Assembly: GCF_036373705.1 (NCBI RefSeq)
Contig: NC_089866.1
Location: 28,909,501 to 28,973,500, forward strand
Direction: 5' to 3'
Length of the DNA: 64,000 bases
DNA from: Amia ocellicauda
Taxonomy: Eukaryota; Chordata; Actinopteri; Amiiformes; Amiidae
Shown in pieces: positions 25,398-37,276 of this stretch; the first letter of the stretch is position 1, and each line of letters begins with the position of its first letter. Made by a program: the position numbers and the translations under genes. The notes beneath the pieces were generated by a model. That model saw nothing but the letters and a program-made list of their open reading frames with translations. It was not told where the DNA came from and did not search any database.

Positions 25398-26316
25398 TGC
25401 ACAGAAAAATTCAGAGCAACTGATTAGTCAAGGGGAGGTGGACAAGGTCTGGGTGTCCTGATCTCACTGGGCAGTTTGTTTCACCATGTTAGGGTGAGGG
25501 GTGAGCGAGAGCGGGCTCTAGAGGAAGCCAGAGCGGTCAGGACTAGGGTTGGCAATACTCGGGGTTTGCTGGCTCCGGCTCTGGAGTGGCCCCCACAGGT
25601 TCAGCTCCAGCTCCTGGCTAGTTCCGGCCAAACCAGGATGGGGTCATTGTATATAACATTATTGCTTTTATTTTAACTTGTGTTGCCTTGCAATATATTT
25701 GCATAGATGAAAGGACACATCTCAATCAGACGAGATCTGCTTTTGAAGCTTCAGTGTCTTGTTTAGTCTCCTTGGAAACTTTGGTGTCAATGTCTGATGT
25801 ACTAATAGCTGGTGTGAGAACTGATATTATTGCATAACTCCCAAATACACGACAATACCCACGCAATGGCTTGGGGCCCCGAGGGGCTAAGGGGGCCCCT
25901 GATGCCTAGTAGCAGTGTTAGATTACAAGCTGAATTGTAACTTGCAACAATTTCCTTCTTTTCTCAGTTCAAAACTCATGTTTTCTTAGTACCACCTTTT
26001 ATTTGTAATGTAGTGCTTGTGACAGCTCTTTGTTTAGTGGTAGGGTAAAGTCTCTACACTGCGATGCGGGAGACCTGGTTATAGAATCCTGCTGTGGCAA
26101 TACAATGAATCGTGTGGTGAGAAAAATAAGAGTATTTTACGGCTGAATCCTCATAGCCTAATAAACCCGAAAATACATTAGGGCATTTTTTCACACCAGT
26201 GTGTGCTATTTGTGTTGCAGTATTTAGTATTGTTATGCTAAGAAGTGTGTTTGTATTCAAAGCTCTGAAGTCACACGAATACGACGAAAGTCTGAGCATT
26301 GACTCAATGGTCAGAT

Positions 26317-26769
26317 TTGCATTTCACGATGACATCTCTAAACAATTCGTTTTTAAACCATGTCTGTAAATCTTTAACAGTATTCCTTTATAATAGCGTT
26401 TGAAATATTTATGAATGTTGGGAAAGAAACAGAAAAGGGCTCAATTATGAGTGCAAATGAGTGTTCTACACGTGAATGGATTTGTGTCAAACATAGTGAT
26501 TCTTAATTGTATTCGACAAAATTGATACAGTCGTGAACAAAGATTGAAGTGAATTTGTTCAAAATCTCCATTTCAGCAGCTCCTCTAATCCATATAGCAT
26601 TGAAATGATGAAGCTGTACATGATTTAATCAATAAAGACACGTATTTACACCTACCCATATTCGATTATTGATTAATGAATTAATATATTAACACGTTTC
26701 CTTATTCCTTGGGCCTGAAAGTCAGAGTCGAGAGTGCGCCGTTACCCAATGGGAGCTGTGAAATGCATG
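26317..26769 (+). repeat. Array unit 11, 453-bp leader fragment
   Basis: Leader only, from the flank after tRNA-Gln(UUG) to gaaatgcatg, then joined directly to the tttccttc of the spacer. There is no tRNA inside. It is repeated at 45117-45569. Confidence 0.85.
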
Positions 26770-28043
26770 TTTCCTTCTTTTCTCAGTTCAAAACTCATGT
26801 TTTGTTAGTACCACCTTTTATTTGTAATGTAGTGCTTGTGACAGCTCTCTGTTTAGTGATAGGGTAAAGTCTCTACACTGCGATGCGGGAGACCTGGTTA
26901 TAGAATCCTGCTGTGGCAATACAATGAATCGTGTGGTGAGTAAAATAAGAGTATTTTACGGCTGAATCCTCATAGCCTAATAAACCCGAAAATACATTAG
27001 GGCATTTTTTCACACCAGTGTGTGCTATTTGTGTTGCAGTATTTAGTATTGTTATGCTAAGACGTGTGTTTGTATTCAAAGCTCTGAAGTCACACGAATA
27101 CGACGAAAGTCTGAGCATTGACTCAATGGTCAGATTCCTTGCAGAACGACAAAAGTCTGCACGACGTGAACCGCAGCCCATGGAAACAAGCCGACAGAGT
27201 GATGCCTGCCAGTTGTACAGTTTCTACAGGAAGCCTGATTAGGTACAACCATGTAGCAGGTGTTATCGATACAACGGGCTGACGTTAAAGCGTTGAAAAG
27301 GCTACAAGTGTAGTGGGTAACTGTAGGATTTTGGAATCGGTGTAGGACATTGAGAAGTCTTCAATCGAAATAAAACGAGACATTAAGTGACCAGGTTTAG
27401 TTGATGTAGCTACTGAATTCAGTACGCACTGTATCTGTTGTGTGCTATTTATTGGAGCTCTATTGATTTTTACCGCAGCTTAAGTAGTGATTTCCAACAG
27501 AAAACTTGTTGATGACAATCTTTTGTCAGTGACCTTATTGTTCGTGATCAACAGCTCCTGATGAAAAGTGCGTAGCAAATTGACGGGATACTTTATGCTG
27601 CATTTGAGGATTGTTTTATAAGGAATAATGTACATTGCGGCTCCGATCATGGTTAAAGCCATGGCAGTCATGTTTTGCTATTTCTGGCACAAAACCTACA
27701 CACACATCATCACTGCAGTGACACGTCTGTAAAACTTGAAAACAACAATAACAACACTGAAACGGATTCAGTTAAATATAGTGCTTTAAAATATGTATTT
27801 GAAACTAAAAAGTGTATTTCAAATGCTGCTTTTTAAGTCGGGATTTTAAGTCGGAAACTTTACAACAATGAAACAATTTTGCAATGTATTTTTCACATCC
27901 GTCTTTTACATCCTTATTTCATTCAGTTTGTGATGTGTATTGATTAATATGATTTAATAACATCTTTATTTTCTATTTGCGTTGTAGCTAGGTGTAGTGT
28001 TTGGTTGAACAATCATAATCAGAAGACTCCTAGTTTTTCAGAA
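26770..28043 (+). repeat. Array unit 12, 1274-bp spacer fragment
   Basis: Spacer from tttccttc to the cagaa junction. It matches 9882-11155 at offset 16888 and 45570-46843 at offset 18800. It contains no tRNA gene. Confidence 0.85.
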
Positions 28044-28274
28044 TGCATGTTGTAAAATGCTACGAGTGTTGGACGGGTTCGCTGTATATAGACTCGGTGT
28101 TGTGTCATAAATGAGATCATTAGAATGGACTTTGTCAAAACCAAGAGGAAAACAAAACAGGTGTAGTATTTGGAGTTGAATCACATGGCTGAAAAATATC
28201 CCATTTGTTGGTATGGGACGAATGAATTGCATGTTTGTGTGCTCAAGGATGGCAGTGCTGTTGTTTTTGTTGCA

Positions 28275-28346
28275 TTCCCTAACCGGGAATTCGGACCCAT
28301 GTCGTGGCAATGCGAGTGCCGAATCCTAACCACTAGACCACTAGAA
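28275..28346 (-). pseudogene. tRNA-Glu-derived relic, copy 10
   Basis: As copy 4, offset 16888. Confidence 0.84.
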
Positions 28347-28470
28347 GGTGCCTAGACCCTGTCCTGGAGACCACAATACAATCCTTGAATTTCTCAGGGT
28401 GTTCATTTGCTGTGGGCACAGTGCTTCTGGTGCTGAAATAACATTGACCAGGGGAAAATTGCATAAGATT

Positions 28471-28516
28471 AGGTTCCACCGAGATTTGAACTCGGATCGC
28501 TGGCATCAGAGTCCAG
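28471..28516 (-). pseudogene. Truncated tRNA-Gln (CTG), copy 7
   Basis: Truncated, tttgtttcacc form like copy 3 (offset 16888). Confidence 0.9.
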
Positions 28517-30036
28517 TTTGTTTCACCATGTTAGGGTGAGGGGAGAGCGAGAGCGGGCTCTAGAGGAAGCCAGAGCGGTCCGGACTAGGGTTGGCAATAC
28601 TCGGGGTTTGCTGGCTCCGGCTCTGGAGTGGCCCCCACAGGTTCAGCTCCAGCTCCTGGCTAGTTCCAGCCAAACCAGGATGGGGTCATTGTATATAACA
28701 TTATTGCTTTTATTTTAACTTGTGTTGCCTTGCAATATATTTGCATAGATGAAAGGACACATCTCAATCAGACGAGATCTGCTTTTGAAGCTTCAGTGTC
28801 TTGTTTAGTCTCCTTGGAAACTTTGGTGTCAATGTCTGATGTACTAATAGCTGGTGTGAGAACTGATATTATTGTATAACTCCCAAATACACGACAATAC
28901 CCACGCAATGGCTTGGGGCCCCGAGGGGCTAAGGGGGCCACTGATGCCTAGTAGCAGTTTTAAATTACAAGCTGAATTGTAACTTGCAACAATTTCCTTC
29001 TTTTCTCAGTTCAAAACTCATGTTTTGTTAGTACCACCTTTTATTTGTAATGTAGTGCTTGTGACAGCTCTCTGTTTAGTGATAGGGTAAAGTCTCTACA
29101 CTGCGATGCGGGAGACCTGGTTATAGAATCCTGCTGTGGCAATACAATGAATCGTGTGGTGAGAAAAATAAGAGTATTTTACGGCTGAATCCTCATAGCC
29201 TAATAAACCCGAAAATACATTAGGGCATTTTTTCACACCAGTGTGTGCTATTTGTGTTGCAGTATTTAGTATTGTTATGCTAAGAAGTGTGTTTGTATTC
29301 AAAGCTCTGAAGTCACACGAATACGACGAAAGTCTGAGCATTGACTCAATGGTCAGATTTGCATTTCACGATGACATCTCTAAACAATTCGTTTTTAAAC
29401 CATGTCTGTAAATCTTTAACAGTATTCCTTTATAATAGCGTTTGAAATATTTATGAATGTTGGGAAAGAAACAGAAAAGGGCTCAATTATGAGTGCAAAT
29501 GAGTGTTCTACACGTGAATGGATTTGTGTCAAACATAGTGATTCTTAATTGTATTCGACAAAATTGATACAGTCGTGAACAAAGATTGAAGTGAATTTGT
29601 TCTAAATCTCCATTTCAGCAGCTCCTCTAATCCATAAAGCATTGAAATGATGAAGCTGTTCATGATTTAATCAATAAAGACACGTATATACACCTACCCA
29701 TATTCGATTATTGATTAATGAATTAATATATTAACACGTTTCCTTTTTCCTTGGGCCTGAAAGTCAGAGTCGAGAGTGCGCCGTTACCCAATGGGAGCTG
29801 TGAAATGCATGTTGTAAAATGCTACGAGTGTTGGACGGGTTCACTGTATATAGACTCGGTGTTGTGTCATAAATGAGATCATTAGAATGGACTTTGTCAA
29901 AACCAAGAGGAAAACAAAACAGGTGTAGTATTTGGAGTTGAATCACATGGCTGAAAAATATCCCATTTGTTGGTATGGGACGAATGAATTGCATGTTTGT
30001 GTGCTCAAGCATGCCAGTGCTGTTGTTTTTGTTGCA

Positions 30037-30108
30037 TTCCCTAACCAGGAATTCGGACCCATGTCGTGGCAATGCGAGTGCCGAATCCTAACCACTAGAC
30101 CACTAGAA
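30037..30108 (-). pseudogene. tRNA-Glu-derived relic, copy 11
   Basis: CAGGAATTC form, as copy 5 (offset 16888). Confidence 0.84.
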
Positions 30109-30232
30109 GGTGCCTAGACCCTGTCCTGGAGACCACAATACAATCCTTGAATTTCTCAGGGTGTTCATTTGCTGTGGGCACAGTGCTTCTGGTGCTGAAA
30201 TAACATTGACCAGGGGAAAATTGCATAAGATT

Positions 30233-30278
30233 AGGTTCCACCGAGATTTGAACTCGGATCGCTGGCATCAGAGTCCAG
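30233..30278 (-). pseudogene. Truncated tRNA-Gln (CTG), copy 8
   Basis: Truncated, tttctttcacc form. Confidence 0.9.
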
Positions 30279-32995
30279 TTTCTTTCACCATGTTAGGGTG
30301 AGGGGTGAGCGAGAGCGGGCTCTAGAGGAAGCCAGAGCGGTCGGGACTAGGGTTGGCAATACTCGGGGTTTGCTGGCTCCGGCTCTGGAGTGGCCCCCAC
30401 AGGTTCAGCTCCAGCTCCTGGCTAGTTCCGGCCAAACCAGGATGGGGTCATTGTATATAACATTATTGCTTTTATTTTAACTTGTGTTGCCTTGCAATAT
30501 ATTTGCATAGATGAAAGGACACATCTCAATCAGACGAGATCTGCTTTTGAAGCTTCAGTGTCTTGTTTAGTCTCCTTGGAAACTTTGGTGTCAATGTCTG
30601 ATGTACTAATAGCTGGTGTGAGAACTGATATTATTGTAGAACTCCCAAATACACGACAATACCCACGCAATGGCTTGGGGCCCCGAGGGGCTAAGGGGGC
30701 CCCTGGTGCCTAGTAGCAGTGTTAGATTACAAGCTGAATTGTAACTTGCAACAATTTCCTTCTTTTCTCAGTTCAAAACTCATGTTTTGTTAGTACCACC
30801 TTTTATTTGTAATGTAGTGCTTGTGACAGCTCTCTGTTTAGTGATAGGGTAAAGTCTCTACACTGCGATGCGGGAGACCTGGTTATAGAATCCTGCTGTG
30901 GCAATACAATGAATCGTGTGGTGAGAAAAATAAGAGTATTTTACGGCTGAATCCTCATAGCCTAATAAACCCGAAAATACATTAGGCCATTTTTTCACAC
31001 CAGTGTGTGCTATTTGTGTTGCAGTATTTAGTATTGTTTTGCTAAGAAGTGTGTTTGTATTCAAAGCTCTGAAGTCACACGAATACGACGAAAGTCTGAG
31101 CATTGACTCAATGGTCAGATTCCTTGCAGAACGACAAAAGTCTGCACGACGTGAACCGCAGCCCATGGAAACAAGCCGACAGAGTGATGCCTGCCAGTTG
31201 TACAGTTTCTACAGGAAGCCTGATTAGGTACAACCATGTAGCAGGTGTTATCGATACAACGGGCTGACGTTAAAGCGTTGAAAAGGCTACAAGTGTAGTG
31301 GGTAACTGTAGGATTTTGGAATCGGTGTAGGACATTGAGAAGTCTTCAATCGAAATAAAACGAGACATTAAGTGACCAGGTTTAGTTGATGTAGCTACTG
31401 AATTCAGTACGCACTGTATCTGTTGTGTGCTATTTATTGGAGCTCTATTGATTTTTACCGCAGCTTAAGTAGTGATTTCCAACAGAAAACTTGTTGATGA
31501 CAATCTTTTGTCAGTGACCTTATTGTTCGTGATCAACAGCTCCTGATGAAAAGTGCGTAGCAAATTGACGGGATACTTTATGCTGCATTTGAGGATTGTT
31601 TTATAAGGAATAATGTACATTGCGGCTCCGATCATGGTTAAAGCCATGGCAGTCATGTTTTGCTATTTCTGGCACAAAACCTACACACACATCATCACTG
31701 CAGTGACACGTCTGTAAAACTTGAAAACAACAATAACAACACTGAAACGGATTCAGTTAAATATAGTTCTTTAAAATATGTATTTGAAACTAAAAAGTGT
31801 ATTTCAAATACTGCTTTTTAAGTCGGGATTTTAAGTCGGAAACTTTACAACAATGAAACAATTTTGCAATGTATTTTTCACATCCGTCTTTTACATCCTT
31901 ATTTCATTCAGTTTGTGATGTGTATTGATTAATATGATTTAATAACATCTTTATTTTCTATTTGCGTTGTAGCTAGGTGTAGTGTTTGGTTGAACAATCA
32001 TAATCAGAAGACTCCTAGTTTTTCAGAATAGCGGAACAAAGCCCCCAGAAGTCCGCGATTCTGTCACTGTTCTCCGCAACGCCGTTTTCATAGTGCCCTA
32101 CACACCCCATCTGCACGGCTATCTACTTACAAACGGTAATTTAATTCAGCCAATGACACATTTGAGCCACCTAACTCCACCAGCTTCAGTCAATGAAAGA
32201 CAGCAACATGAAAAAGTACTACAAGGTAAGAACATGTATTTCGCTCTCCCATTTTCACTTTAGTTCGAGTTCACTGACGATACTCTAGCCCAGCCTTGTA
32301 ATGTCAGAGGACTGTGGCAGACACTGGTGAGTGTGCTGACGCTAAAATGGTCATGACAGGTAGAGGTGGAGGGGCCCCTGTACTGAGCTTTGATTGGGGC
32401 TCCAAAATTGACAAGCCCGACCCCAAACAATACCTATGAAGTTTCACACTTTCTTCATTCAAGGAAACTGGACCGAACATGTGGGGGAGTTTCATGGAAG
32501 GGGCAGGGGAGAGAGTGGAGCAGCTCCAAAACCCCAGCTCCGGCTCCAGAACTCCCATGAAGCCGAGCACTGCCAGCTCCAGCTCCTCAACGAATAAGAC
32601 TGGAACGAGCTCAGGACCCAGGAGCCGGTGCATTGGCCAGCATCCAATAAAGCCTAATGAAAGATATGTTGGGCATGTAGCCCATTGTGTGGGAGAGTAG
32701 GCATTGAACGTACTCTTAATGTCACAAATCGTAGTGAGTGTAGGCTACAGAAATAAGCATGTCAATGCACTTTAATGGTTGCTTTCGCTGTCACCTCCGT
32801 AAATGCACTTCATATGGTACTTGATCTTGGTACATGTAAGGCAAGTTAGATTGCGCTTAGAAAGCAGCTCTGGCATCGCATATTATCATGAAACTCAAAC
32901 AAGGAAGCAAGTTGTGAATGTTTCTGTTTTAGGGAATTTGGGGTAAACCTTACTGACAACGGGAAGCCCATATGAAGAGGCAACGGGTGAAAAGA

Positions 32996-33067
32996 AGGTT
33001 CCACCGAGATTTGAACTCAGATCACTGGATTCAAAGTCCAAAGTGCTAACCATTACACCACGGAACC
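32996..33067 (-). tRNA. tRNA-Gln (TTG), copy 5, T-stem variant
   Basis: The T stem reads CTGAG instead of CCGAG, so one C-G pair becomes a G-U pair. It should still fold; the change is next to the box B promoter. Confidence 0.92.
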
Positions 33068-33131
33068 ATTCTGTTTCACATTTAACGATGAGATCTCTAA
33101 ACAATTTGTTTTTAAACCATGTCTGTAAATC

Positions 33132-36100
33132 TTTAACAGTATTCCTTTATAATAGCGTTTGAAATATTTATGATTGCTGGGAAAGAAACAGAAAAGGGCT
33201 CAATTATGAGTGCAATTGAGTGTTCTACACGTGAATGGATTTGTGTCAAACATAGTGATTCTTAATTGTATTCCACAAAATTGATACAGTCGTGAACAAA
33301 GATTGAAGTGAATTTGTTCAAAATCTCCATTTCAGCAGCTCCTCTAATCCATAAAGCATTGAAATGATGAAGCTGTACATGATTTAATCAATAAAGACAC
33401 GTATTTACACCTACCCATATTCGATTATTGATTAATGAATTAATATATTAACACGTTTCCTTATTCCTTGGGCCTGAAAGTCAGAGTCGAGAGTGCGCCG
33501 TTACCCAATGGGAGCTGTGAAATGCATGTTGTAAAATGCTACGAGTGTTGGACGGGCAGTGTGTTTCACCATGTTAGGGTGAGGGGTGAGCGAGAGCGGG
33601 CTCTAGAGGGAGCCAGAGCGGTCTGGACTAGGGTTGGCAATACTCGGGGTTTGCTGGCTTCGGCTCTTGAGTGGCCCCCACAGGTTCAGCTCCAGCTCCT
33701 GGCTAGTTCCGGCCAAACCAGGATGGGGTCATTGTATATAACATTATTGCTTTTATTTTAACTTGTGTTGCCTTGCAATATATTTGCATAGATGAAAGGA
33801 CACATCTCAATCAAACGAGATCTGCTTTTGAAGCTTCAGTGTCTTGTTTAGTCTCCTTGGAAACTTTGGTGTCAATGTCTGATGTACTAATAGCTGGTGT
33901 GAGAACTGATATTATTGTAGAACTCCCAAATACACGACAATACCCACGCAATGGCTTGGGGCCCCGAGGGGCTAAGGGGGCCCCTGGTGCCTAGTAGCAG
34001 TGTTAGATTACAAGCTGAATTGTAACTTGCAACAATTTCCTTCTTTTCTCAGTTCAAAACTCATGTTTTGTTAGTACCACCTTTTATTTGTAATGTAGTG
34101 CTTGTGACAGCTCTCTGTTTAGTGATAGGGTAAAGTCTCTACACTGCGATGCGGGAGACCTGGTTATAGAATCCTGCTGTGGCAATACAATGAATCGTGT
34201 GGTGAGAAAAATAAGAGTATTTTACGGCTGAATCCTCATAGCCTAATAAACCCGAAAATACATTAGGCCATTTTTTCACACCAGTGTGTGCTATTTGTGT
34301 TGCAGTATTTAGTATTGTTATGCTAAGAAGTGTGTTTGTATTCAAAGCTCTGAAGTCACACGAATACGACGAAAGTCTGAGCATTGACTCAATGGTCAGA
34401 TTCCTTGCAGAACGACAAAAGTCTGCACGACGTGAACCGCAGCCCATGGAAACAAGCCGACAGAGTGATGCCTGCCAGTTGTACAGTTTCTACAGGAAGC
34501 CTGATTAGGTACAACCATGTAGCAGGTGTTATCGATACAACGGGCTGATGTTAAAGAGTTGAAAAGGCTACAAGTGTAGTGGGTAACTGTAGGATTTTGG
34601 AATCGGTCTAGGACATTGAGAAGTCTTCAATCGAAAGCAAACGAGACATTAAGTGACCAGGTTTAGTTGATGTAGCTACTGAATTCAGTACGCACTGTAT
34701 CTGTTGTGTGCTATTTATTGGAGCTCTATTGATTTTTACCGCAGCTTAAGTAGTGATTTTCAACAGAAAACTTGTTGATGACAATCTTTTGTCAGTGACC
34801 TTATTGTTCGTGATCAACAGCTCCTGATGAAAAGTGCGTAGCAAATTGACGGGATACTTTATGCTGCATTTGAGGATTGTTTTATAAGGAATAATGTACT
34901 ATGCGGCTCCGATCATGGTTAAAGCCATGGCAGTCATGTTTTGCTATTTCTGGCACAGAACCTACACACACATCATCACTGCAGTGACACGTCTGTAAAA
35001 CTTGAAAACAACAATAACAACACTGAAACGGATTCAGTTAAATATAGTTCTTTAATATATGTATTTGAACCTAAAAAGTGTATTTCAAATGCTGCTTTTT
35101 AAGTCGGGATTTTAAGTCGGAAACTTTACAACAATGAAACAATTTTGCAATGTATTTTTCACATCCGTCTTTTACATCCTTATTTCATTCAGTTTGTGAT
35201 GTGTATTGATTAATATGATTTAATAACATCTTTATTTTCTATTTGCGTTGCAGCTAGGTGTAGTGTTTGGTTGAACAATCATAATCAGAAGACTCCTAGT
35301 TTTTCAGAATAGCGGAACAAAGCCCCCAGAAGTCTGCGATTCTGTCACTGTTCTCCGCAACGCCGTTTTCATAGTGCCCTACACACCCCATCTGCACGGC
35401 TATCTACTTACAAACGGTAATTCAATTCAGCCCCATGACACATTTGAGCCACCTAACTCCGCCAGCTTCAGTCAATGAAAGCCAGCAACATGAAAAAGTA
35501 CTACAAGGTAAGAACATGTATTTCGCTCTCCCATTTTCACTTTAGTTCGAGTTCACTGACGATACTCTAGCCCAGACTTGTAATGTCAGAGGACTGTGGC
35601 AGACACTGGTGAGTGTGCTGACGCTAAAATGGTCATGACAGGTAGAGGTGGAGGGGCCCCTGTACTGAGCTTTGATTGGGGCTCCAAAATTGACAAGCCC
35701 GACCCCAAACAATACCTATGAAGTTTCACACTTTCTTCATTCAAGGAAACTGGACCGAACATGTGGGGGAGTTTCATGGAAGGGGCAGGGGAGAGAGTGG
35801 AGCAGCTCCAAAACCCCAGCTCCGGCTCCAGAACTCCCATGAAGCCGAGCACTACCAGCTCCAGCTCCTCAACGAATAAGACTGGAACGAGCTCAGGACC
35901 CAGGAGCCGGTGCATTGGCCAGCATCCAATAAAGCCTAATTAAAGATATGTTGGGCATGTAGCCCTTTGTGTGGGAGAGTAGGCATTGAACGTACTCTTA
36001 ATGTCACAAATCGTAGTGAGTGTAGGCTACAGAAATAAGCATGTCAATGCACTTTAATGGTTGCTTTCGCTGTCACCTCCGTAAATGCACTTCATATGGT

Positions 36101-36412
36101 ACTTGATCTTGGTACATGTAAGGCAAGTTAGATTGCGCTTAGAAAGCAGCTCTGGCACGCATATTATCATGAAACTCAAACAAGGAAGCAAGTTGTGAAT
36201 GTTTCTGTTTTAGGGAATTTGGGGTAAACCTTACTGACAGCGGGAAGCCCATATGAAGAGGCAACGGGTGAAAAGAAGGTTCCACCGAGATTTGAACTCG
36301 GATCACTGGATTCAAAGTCCAAAGTGCTAACCATTAAACCACGGAACCATTCTGTTTCACAATTCACGATGAGATCTCTCAACAATTCGTTTTTAAACCA
36401 TGTCTGTAAAAT
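33132..36412 (+). repeat. Array unit 15, 3281-bp type without tRNA-Glu/tRNA-Gln(CUG)
   Basis: It has the leader-to-AGCTCC junction at about 33556 but keeps the full spacer, the second AGCTCC block and tRNA-Gln(UUG). Confidence 0.87.
36277..36348 (-). tRNA. tRNA-Gln (TTG), copy 6, D-arm variant
   Basis: The D arm reads GGTTTAATGG where other copies have GGTGTAATGG, at about position 12, inside box A. Folding or transcription may be weakened. Confidence 0.88.
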
Positions 36413-37034
36413 TTAAACGGAATTCCCTTATAATAGCGTTTGAAATATTTATGAATGTTGGGAAAGAAACAGAAAAGGGCTCAATTATGAGTGCAAATGA
36501 GTGTTCTACACGTGAATGGATTTGTGTCAAACATAGTGATTCTTAATTCTATTCGACAAAATTGATACAGTCGTGAACAAAGATTGAAGTGAATTTGTTC
36601 AAAATCTCAATTTCAGCAGCTCCTCTAATCCATAAAGCATTGAAATGATGAAGCTGTTCATGATTTAATCAATAAAGACACGTATTTACACCAAACTATA
36701 TTCGATTATTGATTAATGAATTAATATATTAACACGTTTCCTTTTTCCTTGGGCCTGAAAGTCAGAGTCGAGAGTGCGCCGTTACCCAATGGGAGCTGTG
36801 AAATGCATGTTGTAAAATGCTACGAGTGTTGGACGGGTTCGCTGTATATAGACTCGGTGTTGTGTCATAAATGAGATCATTAGAATGGACTTTGTCAAAA
36901 CCAAGAGGAAAACAAAACAGGTGTAGTATTTGGAGTTGAATCACATGGCTGAAAAATATCCCATTTGTTGGTATGGGACGAATGAATTGCATGTTTGTGT
37001 GCTCAAGGATGGCAGTGCTGTTGTTTTTGTTGCA

Positions 37035-37106
37035 TTCCCTAACCGGGAATTCGGACCTATGTCGTGGCAATGCGAGTGCCGAATCCTAACCACTAGACCA
37101 CTAGAA
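37035..37106 (-). pseudogene. tRNA-Glu-derived relic, copy 12
   Basis: CGGGAATTC form with a private ggacctatg change in the T-arm/variable region. Confidence 0.84.
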
Positions 37107-37230
37107 CGTGCCTATACCCTGTCCTGGAGACCACAATACAATCCTTGAATTTCTCAGGGTGTTCATTTGCTGTGGGCACAGTGCTTCTGGTGCTGAAATA
37201 ACACTGACCAGGGGAAAATTGCATAAGATT

Positions 37231-37276
37231 AGGTTCCACCGAGATTTGAACTCGGATCGCTGGCATCAGAGTCCAG
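37231..37276 (-). pseudogene. Truncated tRNA-Gln (CTG), copy 9
   Basis: Truncated, in unit 16. Confidence 0.9.

Larger units (their letters stand above)
24899..26316 (+). repeat. Array unit 10, 1.4-kb fragment with intact tRNA-Gln(CUG)
   Basis: Same layout as 11156-12470, but the tRNA-Gln(CUG) gene and its flank are intact. It ends at the same spacer-to-leader junction. Confidence 0.85.
28044..29358 (+). repeat. Array unit 13, 1315-bp fragment
   Basis: Copy of 11156-12470 at offset 16888. Confidence 0.85.
29359..33131 (+). repeat. Array unit 14, full monomer plus 56 bp of flank
   Basis: The first half matches unit 6 at offset 16888. Past about 31250 it carries variants of the 2.3-kb class (for example ggtgtagg for ggtctagg), so it looks like a recombinant between two monomer lineages. 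Confidence 0.85.
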
